Assembly: GCA_005406025.1 (NCBI GenBank)
Contig: BGZK01000289.1
Location: forward strand, 248,001-312,000
Direction: 5' to 3'
Source: Eumeta japonica
Taxonomy: Eukaryota; Arthropoda; Insecta; Lepidoptera; Psychidae
DNA: 64,000 bases
The translations under genes were made by a program, and so were the position numbers. The notes beneath the pieces were generated by a model. The model saw nothing but the letters and a program-made list of their open reading frames with translations. It did not search any database and had not been told where the DNA came from. Shown in pieces: positions 24,301 through 36,965 of this stretch. Numbering within the stretch: the stretch's first letter is position 1; each line of letters starts with the position of its first letter.

Positions 24301-24563
24301 TAATTGGGATTGATAGCAGGTTCAGGATTGTGGTCAAAAGTGGGACCGAGATAGAAACCAACAGCGGGACCAGAATCGGAATTGAAGATAGGCTCGGCAC
24401 TGGAATCGAAGTCAAGGGTTGGATTGAACAGACAGTGGAACCGGACTTAAAATCGAGAACAAAATCAGGATACGGGTTGTGATTGAAAAAAGAGATGGCT
24501 TGATGTGAAGAATGAAGCTGGTCTGTTTATGTCCACGCGGGCAGTGCTTCTGCTAAAAGCTAG
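24300..24563 (+). mobile_element. Helitron-like copy with purine-rich repeats
   Basis: The right end reads AAAAGCTAG followed by T (CTAG at 24560-24563), preceded by a small stem GCAG-TGCTT-CTGC: the CTRR end plus hairpin expected of Helitrons inserted before a T. Its body is a purine-rich string of variants of GGAATCGG / GGACCGGAATCG (24305-24480). The 5' end is not defined. Confidence 0.55.
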
Positions 24564-24564
24564 T

Positions 24565-27500
24565 TTTATGATGTTACGGACCACTAAGACGTAATCAATG
24601 AAATTCAATTTTCGGCCGCAAGTATGCAATAATATTAAATTTACAGATACTGTGACGTGGAAGCTTAAATTTATTAACAGCGCTTTGTGTAAATTTATTA
24701 TTAAATCCCATTGATAAGAAAGTATACCATATTTATTAATAGTGAATTAAAAGCTGTTAACAATATAAACCAACGAAGCCAAACACTTGGCAGGTGCTTT
24801 TTTTTTAATTTTCTCATTTTTCTTTATATCGAGACAGGCTTTATTGAATTTTTCTAAGGGCGTCTCTACATGATTCTTTTGCTACAGCATATAGTATATT
24901 TCTGATTAAAATAATTTTTAAATATCAAAATTTGTAATTTACTTTAAAAAGGATCATCAGAATTAAGAATATATTAAATGCCCTATGCAAATAGAGCCAA
25001 CAGCGTAGAATATATGACCTTATATGAATGCCTTTCACTGGAGACATTTGTCCCGCTGTTGCACGATTGGCTGTACGAGTATAAAAATAAATAATCTAAC
25101 CATATGTATAAAATCATTATACATCATTAAAACAATCGATTTGTTTTCCGTCAAAAGCGCAAAACCAATCGATTTTCAGGTTAAGATTGTCATTTTTAAT
25201 ATGTCTTTGAAGTATCGCTACGCGATTTCTTACTTTTATGACATCTCAAATTTTTCCTTTCATTTTTCAACGACATACGTAATTTTTAGCCACTTTGTAG
25301 TACCGTGGAAAACTTTATAAAAAGTACCATTATTATAAATAATTAACGTTTGCCTGTAAATTCATCTAGTTGAAACTAAAGTTCGTTTAATATGGATGCT
25401 TCAATAATCAATACAGACCTCGTACTTAATGGCCCTTATAATGTAGCATGCTTATATTATTTTTATTCAAAAGTTGTTTGACTTAAGTAGCCATGGCGCC
25501 TGCGCCCCAACCGCTGCCGCATTAATGCCGAAGACTCTTTTACTACTTTTTAAAAGGTGCTCGTCTACGAACAATGCTTCTCAACGAGGAAAATTACTTG
25601 CGCTGACTAACAAGTAACGCATGGCAAAAATGTAAAAGATTTCGGTAGAAAGAAATACAACATTACGTTAAGAAATATAACGAACGTGCTGATGTCCGAT
25701 ATAAATTTTGTTCTTGCAGCATTTCCCGCTTCTGTTTTTAGGGTTCAGTAGTCAACGAGAAATGCTTATAGTTTCGCCATGTCTGTTCGTCCACACCTCT
25801 ATCTACCTGTTCGCGGTTAAACTCAAATACTTTTTGTACTCAGAAAGATGTAATTAGTCATGTTAATGTATATTAATCACGTCGACAAAGTGGTACAATA
25901 AAATCTTAAAAAAAAGTGTTTTGGCGTACCTCCCTTATACGTAAAGTAGAGATGTTTTTTTTCATTCTTTATCCCACGGTGTGCTCCATCGTCGGATCGT
26001 TCATTTAAAAATATTGAGGGTTTTCATAAATCTTTTTTCGATTTAGGGATCCGTGTGCGAAACATTAAGCTATAAATGTGCTAATTCCCTACTACATAAA
26101 TTAATATTCTTGGAATCGCGAAAAAAATCATAGTAATAGAATATATAATGAAGGGAAAAGGAAAACTCACAGTTAAGTGGGCTTTACAAGTTAACGAGCA
26201 ATAATCGATCAACTTATAATACATACTTGAAGACGTGAAAAACAAAATGTCGTCCAAATACTATTGATTATTGTTTAGATAATGTTGTTGTTTGTTTATA
26301 AATGATTGTACCTAAATTCAAGTTTATGAACCATATAAAATTATGAAGATATAAAATCATAACACCCTTTCTATGTCGGCCTATTTTTATATGATTAGCC
26401 GTTAAACCATGAACTCAATAGATTCATAGCATCAAACAAAAAGAACCCCTTCTATGCTTTTATATTGTGACGAACAACTACGGAACCCTACACTATATTC
26501 GGCTCTACATGCATTTGACCGGTTTTTTGAATGTGCGTTAACGTATAAGTTTTGATTTGCATGCCTTATGTATATGATCGCGTCGATTTTAATTCTCTGC
26601 TTTACATTTACTATAATGACTTGTACGTACCTTTTTCATTTAAATATACTTAGTAATTATGTAAAATACGTTTCTCTGTGGGTAAACAGGGTACTTTCAC
26701 ACATGAAAGGTGATGCCATTTTAGGAAAATAAATAAACTTGACGATATTAATTTGATATTTGCTCTGTTTCGCTCAGCGTTTGGCAGGTAGTTTGGATTT
26801 TTGACATTTTTCAGAATGCTCGCTTCAACGTTAAGGTATACGTATATGATTTCAGTGTAAGATAATGAGTGAACAGTTCTTGCCTTAACATGAAATTTCA
26901 GTATGAGGATTGCAATAAAATGACTTCTTGATTTATATTAGGAATTTAGAAACATAAATATATTTTTAGTATGCAAGTAATTGGTACCGTGAAGGTTTTC
27001 AATTCGATATACAACTTGGTTGTGTTTAGTAACTTATTCTAAATAGATATTAATACTCCACTATCTATTTATTTATATTTTAACAAAGCATGCGTATTTA
27101 TGTCAAAAATACATTTATCATTTTGTAAATAGATATACTATATAAAAAATGGTATCACATCAAATATCCGTACATTCACAACGGTTGTAATATTAAGAAA
27201 ACCGTTCATGAAAAGTTTAATCTATGAATCCGTGTGGAAAGAAAATTTAATATAGCGTCTTATATAGTGTCAATAGTGTATTGCTAAAGCAAATGATTTA
27301 TTCAATACGAAATAACATTTTATACGCGTCGCTGATAATGGACAACGCAATTTAATATTCATGTTTTTCAGTTATTGGTCTTCAAACGAGTGGACATTAC
27401 TAATATAAGATTTGTTTTTAATCTTTTAAAACCATAGCATATATGTCATTTTAAATTCAAACTAAGACACAATATCTCCAATTGAAATGATGGCATAGCT

Positions 27501-28030
27501 AAAAGCTATATCCGTAAATATAAACATGTATACAGACAATCAGTTTTGAGCTTATGTAAAAATGTCATTGTGAATGTGTTTTATTTCAATGCAGTTTTTT
27601 CAGTACATGGGAATGTTAATGAAATTAGTTTTTTCATTTTTATCGTCATAATAGGCCAAAAAATAGGAGAACGGGGTACTGAAAGAAATAGTTGGGGATT
27701 GAAGTAAACTCGCTCTAAACACATACGATCACTAAACACACATTCACCATTAAGAAAGTCTATCGACTATCATTACGCTGTCAATTTCGACAGATTTACG
27801 TTGTTTCGACAGATATCGCCGGCATCCCTTGTTTTGGCTGTTGTTTACTAATACACTATCGGTAATATTTTTTTTTTTACCTAAAACGCATACATAAATT
27901 ATATTTTTTATAATATAGCCGGTCGGTCCGAATGAAATCTTTTTATTCTAGATCTGTCTGTATCTATATCGATCTCATTATTAAAGTTAAAGTATTAAGT
28001 TGACGTTTGCGATTTTAATCTGTCACGATA
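24565..28030. other. non-coding, unrecognised
   Basis: A long AT-rich stretch. Fragments such as TAGGGTTCAGTAGTC (25740) and GGAACCCTACACTA (26480) look like repeat debris. Open frames (25024-25320 and others) lack any domain. No gene is seen. Confidence 0.5.
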
Positions 28031-28031
28031 A

Positions 28032-28125
28032 TGGTACGCGGTGTCGCCGCGGGCGGGCGGCCGCTCCGCTAACCGCCCGCCCGCTCGATCTGGAATGTTA
28101 ATTAAATTTCAGGCGAAAAACTCAC
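28032..28125. promoter_or_regulatory. GC island with hairpin and TTAATTAA
   Basis: A perfect inverted repeat of 12 nt (28049-28060 and 28073-28084, GCGGGCGGGCGG and its complement, 12-nt loop) is followed by GTTAATTAAATTTCAGGCGA. It is non-coding. The layout resembles the island at 20455. A regulatory role is inferred from composition and the shared motifs. Confidence 0.35.
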
Positions 28126-28703
28126 AAAACTTCCTCCTGTTCCATCAGAACCCTCATGCTCTTTTTTATTCGTTCGTCTTATTGTTTGTTTTTCCTCTGT
28201 CGGATTGTTGCGCAGGCCGTGTACGCGGTTTTGATCAAGAATATTTAACTTTTTACGTGAAAGTATATTATTAAATACTAGCAGCGGCTTACGGTTTCAC
28301 CCTCACATTTAAATTATCAATGTTTGTTTTATAAGTGACGTGTAATGACGGAGTGCCTCGGATTAACTACATTAAGTAAATAAAGAAAAAAATAATACAA
28401 AATATGTAACCTGTAAATTTCTTTTCAAAATTAAAATTTCTTTAAAAATCACAAAAATAACTTTTTGAAAACGAACTTTTCAACTTCATAATATTATTAC
28501 AGATTTATTTTTAACGATTGACATACGCAGAACATCGTGTTCCACACACAATACATAGCGAACACTGTGATAGTGAATAATAAGACCTAGCTTTCATACC
28601 GAATAAAAACGATATTCGATGATCGGGCGATAGGGCGACGTCTTTGTAAATTAGTTTGATGTCTGTTTGTTATTCCAATGTTTTTATATCTCATCACCTA
28701 TGT

Positions 28704-28920
28704 ACTAGCTTTAGACTGCAACTCCGCCCGCGTGGACATAATATTATCGATTCCAATCCTGGCCTCGCTTTTAATTCCGATTCAAGTTCTGTTTAAAATA
28801 CACATGATATATAAAAAAATACAGCGGAACGAGATAAAAAGTATCATAGTTACATTTTATAGGGCGGATATTATTAGGAAGTATAAACCGTTATCATATC
28901 GAATTTATTTCCAGTAGTTC
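28704..28920 (-). mobile_element. Helitron-like copy, minus strand
   Basis: ACTAG at 28704-28708 is the reverse complement of CTAGT; inward of it lie AACTCCGCCCGCGTGGA and a pyrimidine-rich GATTCCAATCCTGG / AATTCCGATTC segment. Further in, the sequence matches, in the opposite orientation, the upstream part of the copy ending at 59375. The 79-codon frame here is repeat sequence. Confidence 0.55.
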
Positions 28921-30223
28921 TTTGCGGAGTTCACGAGCAAATGCATAGACAGACAGACTTTCTAAGGACAATTGAAATGTATTCTACCAATGTTTGTTAA
29001 CACGCCCAGTGTAGTTTTATCAAATATCTATATCATTTGTATAGAAATTATTTTCTCTCACAAGTACCAATGCTATGTAGTTAATTAGCCTGATTAACAC
29101 TATTCAATTCATAGGCACGAACATATACCTCAAAAAAACTTTCTTCAGCCGTATTTTGAAGGGTTCTAAAAAAGATAGTACTAAAGGGATTTTCTAAAAA
29201 GTTCGACGTGACTGAGTCGTTATCTTTAAAAAAAAAAAGAAGGTTATCTCTGATGTGAGTATATGAAAAGGATTACACATTACTACCCGAAGAAAATTAA
29301 TGATCAAAAGACAGGCGCATAATTTATATTTACGAAAATATATTGAACGAGGAAAAGAATTGTTACACACGCAACTATACTCCAACAAATCGACCAAAAA
29401 CAAGAGTTTTCATAGATATTTTAGTCTATTCGCGAAATTAACAAAACGTAAAACCAACGCCACTCCCTTCGCCGTCGAGGCCGTTTATCCCAAAATGTTG
29501 TTTCTTACGCCTGTTTATTACGTTTTATCTTCATGATAAATTAAAGTAAGCGAGACGGGAGTGGGAGAAGTCACCTTGAGCGCGGCTCCGAGGTGACGAA
29601 GCACCGAGAATTCGAGGAAGATTTGATGTAAAGTCACCGAGGAGAGGCATAAATGTGGAAGTAATTATAAAACCTTTTCTTTTAATTTATTATGAGCTGA
29701 AAACATTAGTACCTTTGATTCCGAGCATGGATTGATGTTTGCATGTTTGTCTGCGCTTCGATAAGGATGTTTTGAGTCCAAGTTACAATATATATTTTCA
29801 ATAACAAATATTTATCTAATTGAAAGGCACATACCGAATTTTCGTCTATATGTCTCGGTATTTTTCTGTCTAGAAGCTACTTACTTAACTATAATTTTCT
29901 TGAAGTTGTTGTTAATATCACTATTAGTCGTATGACACAATAAATTTGAATATGAACACTAAGAAGAATATTTAATGCGCTGTATAGGATGTTTTATATA
30001 TAATTTTTTTCTAAGTAATCATTTTTTTTTCAATTTTAATATGTATCGCGCCGAGAAACTCGTAATTGCTTTTCAAAATTTTTTCCCATTTCCCAGAAAG
30101 GTTGGAAGAAACACACAGACTCTCAAAAGGTGTGACTTATGCATATCTCTTTTGCTTTAGTGACACCTATCAAACATTTCATGCAAGCTCGTCGGGTTCG
30201 AGTGCTTAAATTTTACCAATGTG
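28921..30223. other. non-coding, unrecognised
   Basis: AT-rich DNA with a small GC-richer patch at 29545-29640 (CACCTTGAGCGCGGCTCCGAGG). The frame 29300-29536 has no domain. No gene. Confidence 0.5.
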
Positions 30224-30565
30224 CTACGAATTCGGTCGGCATAAGGTTTTTTTAGGGTGTGCCCTGCCGACCCTTCCATCACAGACATTCACTCTGTAGA
30301 TTTGTCCAGTCAGTACATTTTCATTCATCCTTTCCAGACGGTTAAACCACCTCAATATACCTTTCTCTACTCTAATCACTACATTTTCTTTCAAAAACCA
30401 CAGTTGTCTGGCGTTGCTGTTTCTACATCTATTTCTCAAGGACACTCCACTATCGATTTACATTTCTTACGTACTGCGCAGAGATCATATCTCTACTTCA
30501 TTGATTTCAGTTTCATATTTCTTCTACCACACCCGAACTTTACTACCGTACATAAACGTAACTGA
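30224..30565 (-). pseudogene. RTE-like LINE reverse-transcriptase C-terminal relic
   Basis: On the minus strand the frame ending at 30224 reads SLRNRCRNSNARQLWFLKE, VEKGILRWFNRLERMNEN, LTGQIYRVNVCDGRVGRAH. Upstream, across stops, are LMYGSK, WQKKYE and INEVEI. This is the C-terminal region of the same family as the relic at 11141-11815, better preserved here. The catalytic palm is absent: the copy is 5'-truncated, as is usual for LINE insertions. Confidence 0.82.
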
Positions 30566-30913
30566 CTTGAACTTCATTATGGATTGCTAAAATCAGTTGT
30601 TGTAGTTCTTGTGAGACACTTTTATTACTGATAACACCAAGCAAAACCTTATTTTGTTTCGATTTTACTTTTTGTAAAATTCCTGGTTTTTTTTATTTTA
30701 TCTTTATTTATATTTCAAGTCACTATTTCAACTCATTCTCATAAGTGAGTTACTTTAGGTTATTTCAAACAAACTGTAATGTTTTTTTTATTATTTTCCG
30801 TTTTGGAAATTGAAGATTTTAAAAATAAATACGGAAGGTCTTTGTTTAGGTTATCTCGACGTTTTGAGGCCTGAGGAAACCCTTCCGATTAATTTCAGAA
30901 GGACATCTATATA

Positions 30914-30974
30914 TGTGTGTGTGTGTGTGTGCGTGTGTGCGTGCGTGCGTGTGTGTGTGTGTGTGTGTGCGTAT
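30914..30974. repeat. TG/GC microsatellite
   Basis: About 60 nt of TG repeats interrupted by GCGTGCGTGCG. It is followed by GTAACATATTTTTGTTG and CTCAAGAACAAATCAACCGA, a frame common next to such tracts in lepidopteran repeats. The two opposite open frames over it are artefacts of the dinucleotide. Confidence 0.9.
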
Positions 30975-31139
30975 GTAACATATTTTTGTTGTATGATATC
31001 TCAAGAACAAATCAACCGATTGAGACAAGCGACATGGTGTTCGAATGGAACCATTGAGACTTAGTTTGATTAGATTTTGAAGTCAATTTGTCAAGCCGTT
31101 TTGAATATATTCAAGAAATAATAATAAAAAAAATTACCC

Positions 31140-31830
31140 TTTTTTGAAATGGCTTGGAGGATTTCTATTCAATCGATTTTTGACGCATTACAAAAATTTT
31201 CATACTTAAAAAATCGTGTAAAATGCCGCCAAGTAAATGAAAATCATAAATAAAGCGTTTAAAAAAAAAAAGTTCTTTTTTAGATAGCTGAGAATTTCCA
31301 TCCAGTCGATTTTTGCCTCTCTATAAAATATTTTGTGCTAATGAGTGAAATACCATTAAATGAATCAAAGTTAAATGAAGCGTTCAAAAGACATCGCAGC
31401 TTAAAAAATTCCAAAAAAATATTTTTAAAATAACTTTGTGGATTTGCAACCAATCAATTTTTGACTTTTTATAACATTTGTTGTGTCTAAAAAACTGAAG
31501 CCATAAAATAAAAACAAAATCTAACGACGCGTTCAACACCTATCACAGCTTGAAAATTTCTTAATTTTTTTTTTATAAGATAGCTTGAAAATGTTTCAAA
31601 CAAGTGATTTTTGGCTTTATGATATTTTTAATTTCCAAAAACTACTTCATATGCTAAAAAAATATAAAAAGCACATGCATGTACTTCCAAAAAATATCGC
31701 AATTTAAAGTTTTTCAATAAAGTCGCTTTTTTTTTAACAATGTTAACCACATTTATTTTTGACATAGGTACCATAAAAAATTTCCAATTATTCTATTTTT
31801 AACTTTTTATCCATTTTTTACTTACAAACC
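31140..31830 (+). repeat. diverged tandem array, unit about 150 bp
   Basis: A core of the form AATCGATTTTTGACTTTTTA recurs at 31171, 31304, 31452, 31602 and about 31753, giving spacings of 133, 148, 150 and 151 nt. Each unit also has AGATAGCTTGAGAATTTC before the core and GCGTTCAA...ATCGCAGCTTAAAAA after it. The copies are old and diverged. No coding frame runs through them. Confidence 0.75.
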
Positions 31831-32889
31831 ACATTAAATGCCAAAATAAGTTTAAAAATTTCCAAAACAATATTGTTCCTGAATGATTAATTTTAAAGCT
31901 CAAAAATATATACCAATAATAATTTTAAATAAAAAAAATATCAAAGTTCTTATAATCATAAATAAATTAACTGTTTTAAATAGTATCAAGACTACTGAAA
32001 TTCAACCGTTCTTTTGAAAAAGATGATAATCTAAAATTTTTATTGTATTATCATTTCATTTAACATAAACTAAACAATTCTGTAAAATTTCTTCAATATT
32101 GAAAAGTTTTGAAAACTACTTACTACTATAGTTTTATTTTATAATTGCATTTTAATATATTCATTGTCTTAATTATGTTTATTTGATAACTTATTTGCAT
32201 TGTCTTGACAATTCTTTGTATTACTTAATACAGTTCAAGCTCTTGAAATGTGTCTATAATTGTAACAAAACTCTATATTGAACTCGAAGAGCTCCAAAAT
32301 ATACATTTGAATATATTTTAGAGCGTTTTGAACTTGAAAATAGAGGGAAGTTTCAGGGTTGGCCTGTAGGGTCAGCCGCTTTTCTAATTTTTGTTCTTAC
32401 TGTTGTTTAGTGTCTGTGTTAGAACAATATCATAATTTTATTTGTCTATAGTTAAAAGTACGTCGAAGTCATGGGCGCTAACTATTCATTATATTGATAA
32501 GTACATTTAACGAATGTGTGTGAATATAAAGTATATTTATTATCAGTTATCGAAACTATTTTATATCCTTGTCAAGCTATTTAGAATTCTTCGTACTGTC
32601 TTCGTATGTTTTTAATCTTTGTTTCAGCATCTTGTTATTTTGTCTCGTAAAAAGGAAAAAACAATTTTTTTTTCAGTTAAAAAAAAATCGAAAGTAATGA
32701 GTACCTATGATAAGAAAATGAAAAGATGTTCCATACACACGTAACAGACAGACGTGAAACGAGATTTCGTGAAGCTTTATGGGTGTCTTACATCAATAAT
32801 TGTAATAAGTGACACTATACCTATGAAATAATGGAATCGAAACATTGATGCCATTACTTCATAGTGGCAGCCCAAAAGCGTTTGTCATT
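31831..32889. other. non-coding, unrecognised
   Basis: Extremely AT-rich. It may include further, unrecognisable units of the 150-bp array at its start. No gene. Confidence 0.5.
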
Positions 32890-33250
32890 ATTTACGTTCT
32901 ACCCGACGTCATCGCGGAGACCGGCTCATTGTTATTGTCGCGATTTCATCGGTAGCGCACGTAACTGCATAGCGCTTCATTCAAATTAGACGGCCGCAAT
33001 AAAAATGAGATGAGATTTTTCCGGCGTGTTGCTCGAAGTGCCACTTTTATTAGGCGGGAGAAAATATTCAACTGTGCCCCATCGCGCCGTCCGCGCGCTG
33101 ATTAGCTCGTTTACTCGACGCCGGATTTATTGTGATTTCTTTTCGTTTATTTTTCACGTCGTAATTTTTTCTTGTTTGCGTGCGCAAGCGCCGAAAATTC
33201 TTTCGGAAAGGGCATTAGATCGCTTATAAACGAAAAGGGAAACCTTGTGA
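32890..33250. promoter_or_regulatory. GC-richer island, candidate regulatory element
   Basis: About 360 bp with CCCGACGTCATCGCGGAGAC, GTCGCGATTTCATCGG, ACTTTTATTAGGCGGG and GATTTATTGTGATTT (homeodomain-type TTTATT cores), and CATCGCGCCGTCCGCGCGC. It is non-coding: the 67-codon frame has no domain. It looks like unique sequence between repeat-rich blocks. Confidence 0.35.
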
Positions 33251-33716
33251 CAGCCGCAATGATGCGTATGGATGGCGTCTTGATTCAAGGTTTCAGAACT
33301 ACCTGATTAATATTTTGATGAATAGCGGAACGTCAGACGCTATTCATGATGAGTTACCTATACCTTAGCCGATATCCAAGACAAACTATTTTCGTGCCTT
33401 TTGTTTCGATCTGTTAAAAAATACGCCCTGCGTGTAGTGTATGAGCCTTCATTACCTACGCTCAGAACTGAGAATTCTTATCATACAAAAAACAATGTTT
33501 TCTGTAAAAGATATATACATTTTTCATTCGCATAAAGTACATACCAGTTAGCTAAAATTCTGAAAATATATTGCCTCCTTTATGTACTGTTAATGTAAAC
33601 AGTTTATTTGATGTGATAAGGTAGCTAAGGAGTTCGTCTCTCGTATTTCTTTTGTGTGTCGAGTCTTTGTCATTCCGTTGCGGAGGCGTGATCCTCCCAT
33701 AAACTTTTTATTTCGG
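33251..33716. other. non-coding, unrecognised
   Basis: AT-rich linker between a GC island and a Helitron-like end. It contains AGCGGAACGTCAGACGCTAT, which pairs weakly with the ATAGCGT-like sequence nearby. No gene. Confidence 0.4.
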
Positions 33717-34440
33717 ACTAGTCGTTGCCCGCCTGCTTCGCTGTGCGTAAATTCAAATATAACAATGATAGCTTCCAAAACCGATTCCGCTCTTGATTTC
33801 GATATCGCCCTTGCTTAATGCATAAATTGTAGCTTAACTAAATGCAATTTTTTTACAAAATTTGACAAAAAATATTGTATGTAACAGAATATATACGAAT
33901 ACGTATGTAGCGGTGACACGATTTAGAAAAATTCAGATTTAAAATATGAACAGAAAACCAAACAAAGGGGTCTAAAGGACAATGCTCTTTAATTGTAGAC
34001 AGATGAATTTTTCTCAGAAGTTATAACTGCCGCGCCATCACATGTTTGGGTTGTTATTTTGGATAAACAATCATATTCTTCGAGGACATGCAAAAGTGCT
34101 GAATTGTATCAAAATTGGTCGAGTCATTGTCGAGTTATTATAAGTTGATAAACAGACAGATAGATAAATAAAAAGTAGTTTATATATTACACAACGGTGT
34201 GTGCTACTAATGTACCAAACTTCTTTACAATCAATTTAACTATTGTCGAGCTGTGAAAATTTATGCAAACAAACAGATACATAGGCAAGCAAAAAAGTAG
34301 CCTTTATCCGTCCTCTTATGTTAACCTAACACCGTATCAAATTTCATTAAAATCGGTATAAAAGTTGTGACGTGAAAGCCGAGCAGACAGATAGACTTTC
34401 GCATTTATAATATTTGTATATATATATAACATTGTTATAA
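33717..34440 (-). mobile_element. Helitron-like end and composite repeat debris
   Basis: ACTAG at 33717-33721 with TTGCCCGCCTGCTTCGCTG just inside is a minus-strand Helitron-like 3' end; CCGATTCCGCTCTTGATTTC follows. The rest (34141-34430) holds CAGACAGATAG, CAAATTTCATTAAAATCGGT and CTTTCGCATTTATAATATTT, motifs common at 3' ends of other lepidopteran repeats, so at least two elements are joined here. Confidence 0.5.
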
Positions 34441-34849
34441 CAACGTTGAAAGAAACCTAAGAGTATATGGTAAAGGGGCCGTCTAGTGATGAATATACCT
34501 TTTAAGTCTACGAATTAATGAGATTAAATGGAAATAATCGCCTGGTGTATTATTGTGTTTTTATTCACAATTATAAATGAATACAAAACAACTATTTCAA
34601 AAAAATATTCTTTCATTATTCAACTGTAAACACGACATAGCATGGACCATCTTTAATATTGTCTAAGTAATATTCCAAGTCAATAAATAATTACAAAATT
34701 TACACACAGTCACATTTTCTAAGTTGATATTGTAAAATGTCCAAATGCTAAACTTTAAAACAAAGGCCGTTGCCTATTCATACTAAGGCGTTACCAGAAA
34801 ATAATTTTCTAAACAACAAACGAATCGCGATAGATATAACCGTATTGTT

Positions 34850-35200
34850 TTTGTTCGGTATTCTCACCGATGATTGCTTCGCTGGAACGTATCACGTACG
34901 GCATATTCGAATATCGTAATGAGCGTCCATGGAAAACTTGAGAATCCGCCGAAAACAATCCGATGCCGGAAAGCGGGGCCCGATATAAAAGTAATCGAAC
35001 TCCATTCTAGGATAATGAGCCGGGAGATTAGATAAAACGCTTCGGAATGGATGCTGCCGGTGACCATAAATCTCTGGACGGCAATTACAGGGTATGATTG
35101 TACGGGCGCGCGCGGGCCGGACGTCCGAGCCGGCGATAGCTCTTTTGGGAAATACACGACTTCGGATTGGGGTCGGGTGTTACGCCTCGTCTTTCAAGGG
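34850..35200. promoter_or_regulatory. GC-richer island, candidate regulatory element
   Basis: It contains AGCGGGGCCCGATATAAAAG, GAGCCGGGAGATTAGATAAA, GGATGCTGCCGGTGACC and GGGCGCGCGCGGGCCGGACG. Overlapping frames exist on both strands (34864-35157 minus, 35051-35251 plus) but neither shows a domain, a signal sequence or splice context. Non-coding is the better reading. Confidence 0.35.
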
Positions 35201-36829
35201 TTGCGAGATTTGTTCGATGATGTTATGTTTGTTGATACTGTGATGATATGAAGACGCGTCTTCACCTAGAATTTGTCGTTTGAACCTCTAATTTTTTTTT
35301 AATATTCCGTTAGGGTTTCTATCAGAGACATGAAGACGTGATGAATTACGCAGTAGACATGCGAAGGAAGTGACCGATCATTTTTGTTGACAAATTGAGA
35401 TTAAAGAAACGAAAGCGACGAGGTAATTTTTCACATTTTTTTTTCATTTATATATTTCTCAGGTATTTTCATTGTTATATGTGTAGTACCTACATACTTG
35501 AAAAGAAGGCCAGTTTGGTTTTTGTAAATTTTATTTATGTAATTAAGATGTGCAAATGTAATGTTTTAATCTACAGTTTGTAACATGACACACGGCGGTG
35601 GTGGTAGGTTCCATCCTGAACTACCAGCGAATTGCCCAATAAGTTTTTCTTTTAATATGATTCAAACTACACAGCATACGCTCCATGCCTCGTAGACCAC
35701 GTTAAGAGTCGATCTCGTTGAGTGTCACCGCATTGGCAACAACGGTCGTTGACTAGCAGCCGCCTAGCTAGGCCAGCAGCCGCCCAACTAGGCTAGCGTG
35801 GAGAGTTAAGGTTAGCTAAACCCCACAATTTGACATGAAAAACTTGTAGCAGGGTATGCTCCATGAATGAAGCGATCGAAACCTGATGCGTGCATACAAA
35901 AAACGCAATTCGTATTTTCAAATAATGCTAACACAAGAGCTTGTACAAGTCGTGTAGTTGTCAACTCGATGTAGAGACGATGTGTATATCAAAATGCGTA
36001 TGACGTTACCGCAGTTAAGTGCGACTATTCGATGGCGAGATTGTAAAACAATGTTTTTTAGTGTTGCAACTCGGAGAGAATACGGGATTTCATTGCCAAG
36101 TCTTTATTTACTAGTTAGATGATAATTCTGGTTTTAATCGATTGTGGTAAATTCGATTAATCAATGACTCTTATAAAAACTTAAATGAAAACAATGAACC
36201 AAACGAACCAACCGGTAGTGACTTATATTAATTTACATTATCAAAAAAAATAAAATTTAAATATATTAAGAAAATTCAGGTCTAAATATAAACCATTGGA
36301 TTGGTAGAAAAAAATGTGATGTATGGTAGATGACGAAAACATTTTTTTCTGGTTCAAAGAGTGTAATTGGGTCGTTTCATCTTTAAGCTAATCGAAAGTT
36401 TGAAGTTTTGATAGTTTTGGTATTTGACCTTTTAAGAATATAGAACAGTTGTATCTCAGTGCTCAATGGAGTTGTCTTCAAACGAGTAGGGTCCGAAGTT
36501 TAATCCTGACTATGGTGGGAAATTTGAGTAGCATGTTTTTGAATTAAATAAAAGTAAACCTCTTGCTCCTTGTCTTGGAGCCCTTACTTGGTACCTCACA
36601 ATATCATCATATTTAAGACAAAGATTATTAGTAACCCCTTAACCAAAACGAACCAACGCCGTGTATATATAGATTGAATGTGTACCCCATTCAATCCATA
36701 CCTACATATAAATAAAGTTAATGTGTCTATGTTTGATTACAAAATAATTATTTTTCTTTAAGTCAATAGGGTTATTTAAATATTGTCAATACTCAAGCAA
36801 TTTTTTAATTCTAGTCTGTCTCCTATTTG
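35201..36829. other. non-coding with short direct repeat
   Basis: Mostly AT-rich. At 35755-35810 a 20-nt unit (AGCAGCCGCCTAGCTAGGCC, then a close copy) is doubled. Nothing else is recognised. Confidence 0.5.
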
Positions 36830-36965
36830 TCCGGGTTAATCTTCGGGACGATTCGATGTACATTAATGGGACTTGCAGTGCGCGAAGAGCACCGCATTTG
36901 CGGCGGTGTCCGGATTCTCTATGCGGACCTTGAAAATTCAGGTGAGGGACGTACGCGGAGATATG
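36830..36965. promoter_or_regulatory. short GC-richer island
   Basis: It contains CCGGGTTAATCTTCGGGACG, GCGCGAAGAGCACCGC, TTGCGGCGGTGTCCGG and CAGGTGAGGGACGTACGCGG. It is non-coding. It belongs by composition to the series of islands at 33-42 kb. Confidence 0.3.

Noticed and set aside
30810..31064. Opposed Cys/Val- and His/Thr-rich frames at the TG tract
   Set aside because: Both are translations of a dinucleotide microsatellite.
34864..35251. Overlapping frames of 97 and 66 codons in the 35-kb island
   Set aside because: No similarity recognised, no splice or UTR context; opposite-strand overlap typical of GC-rich non-coding DNA.
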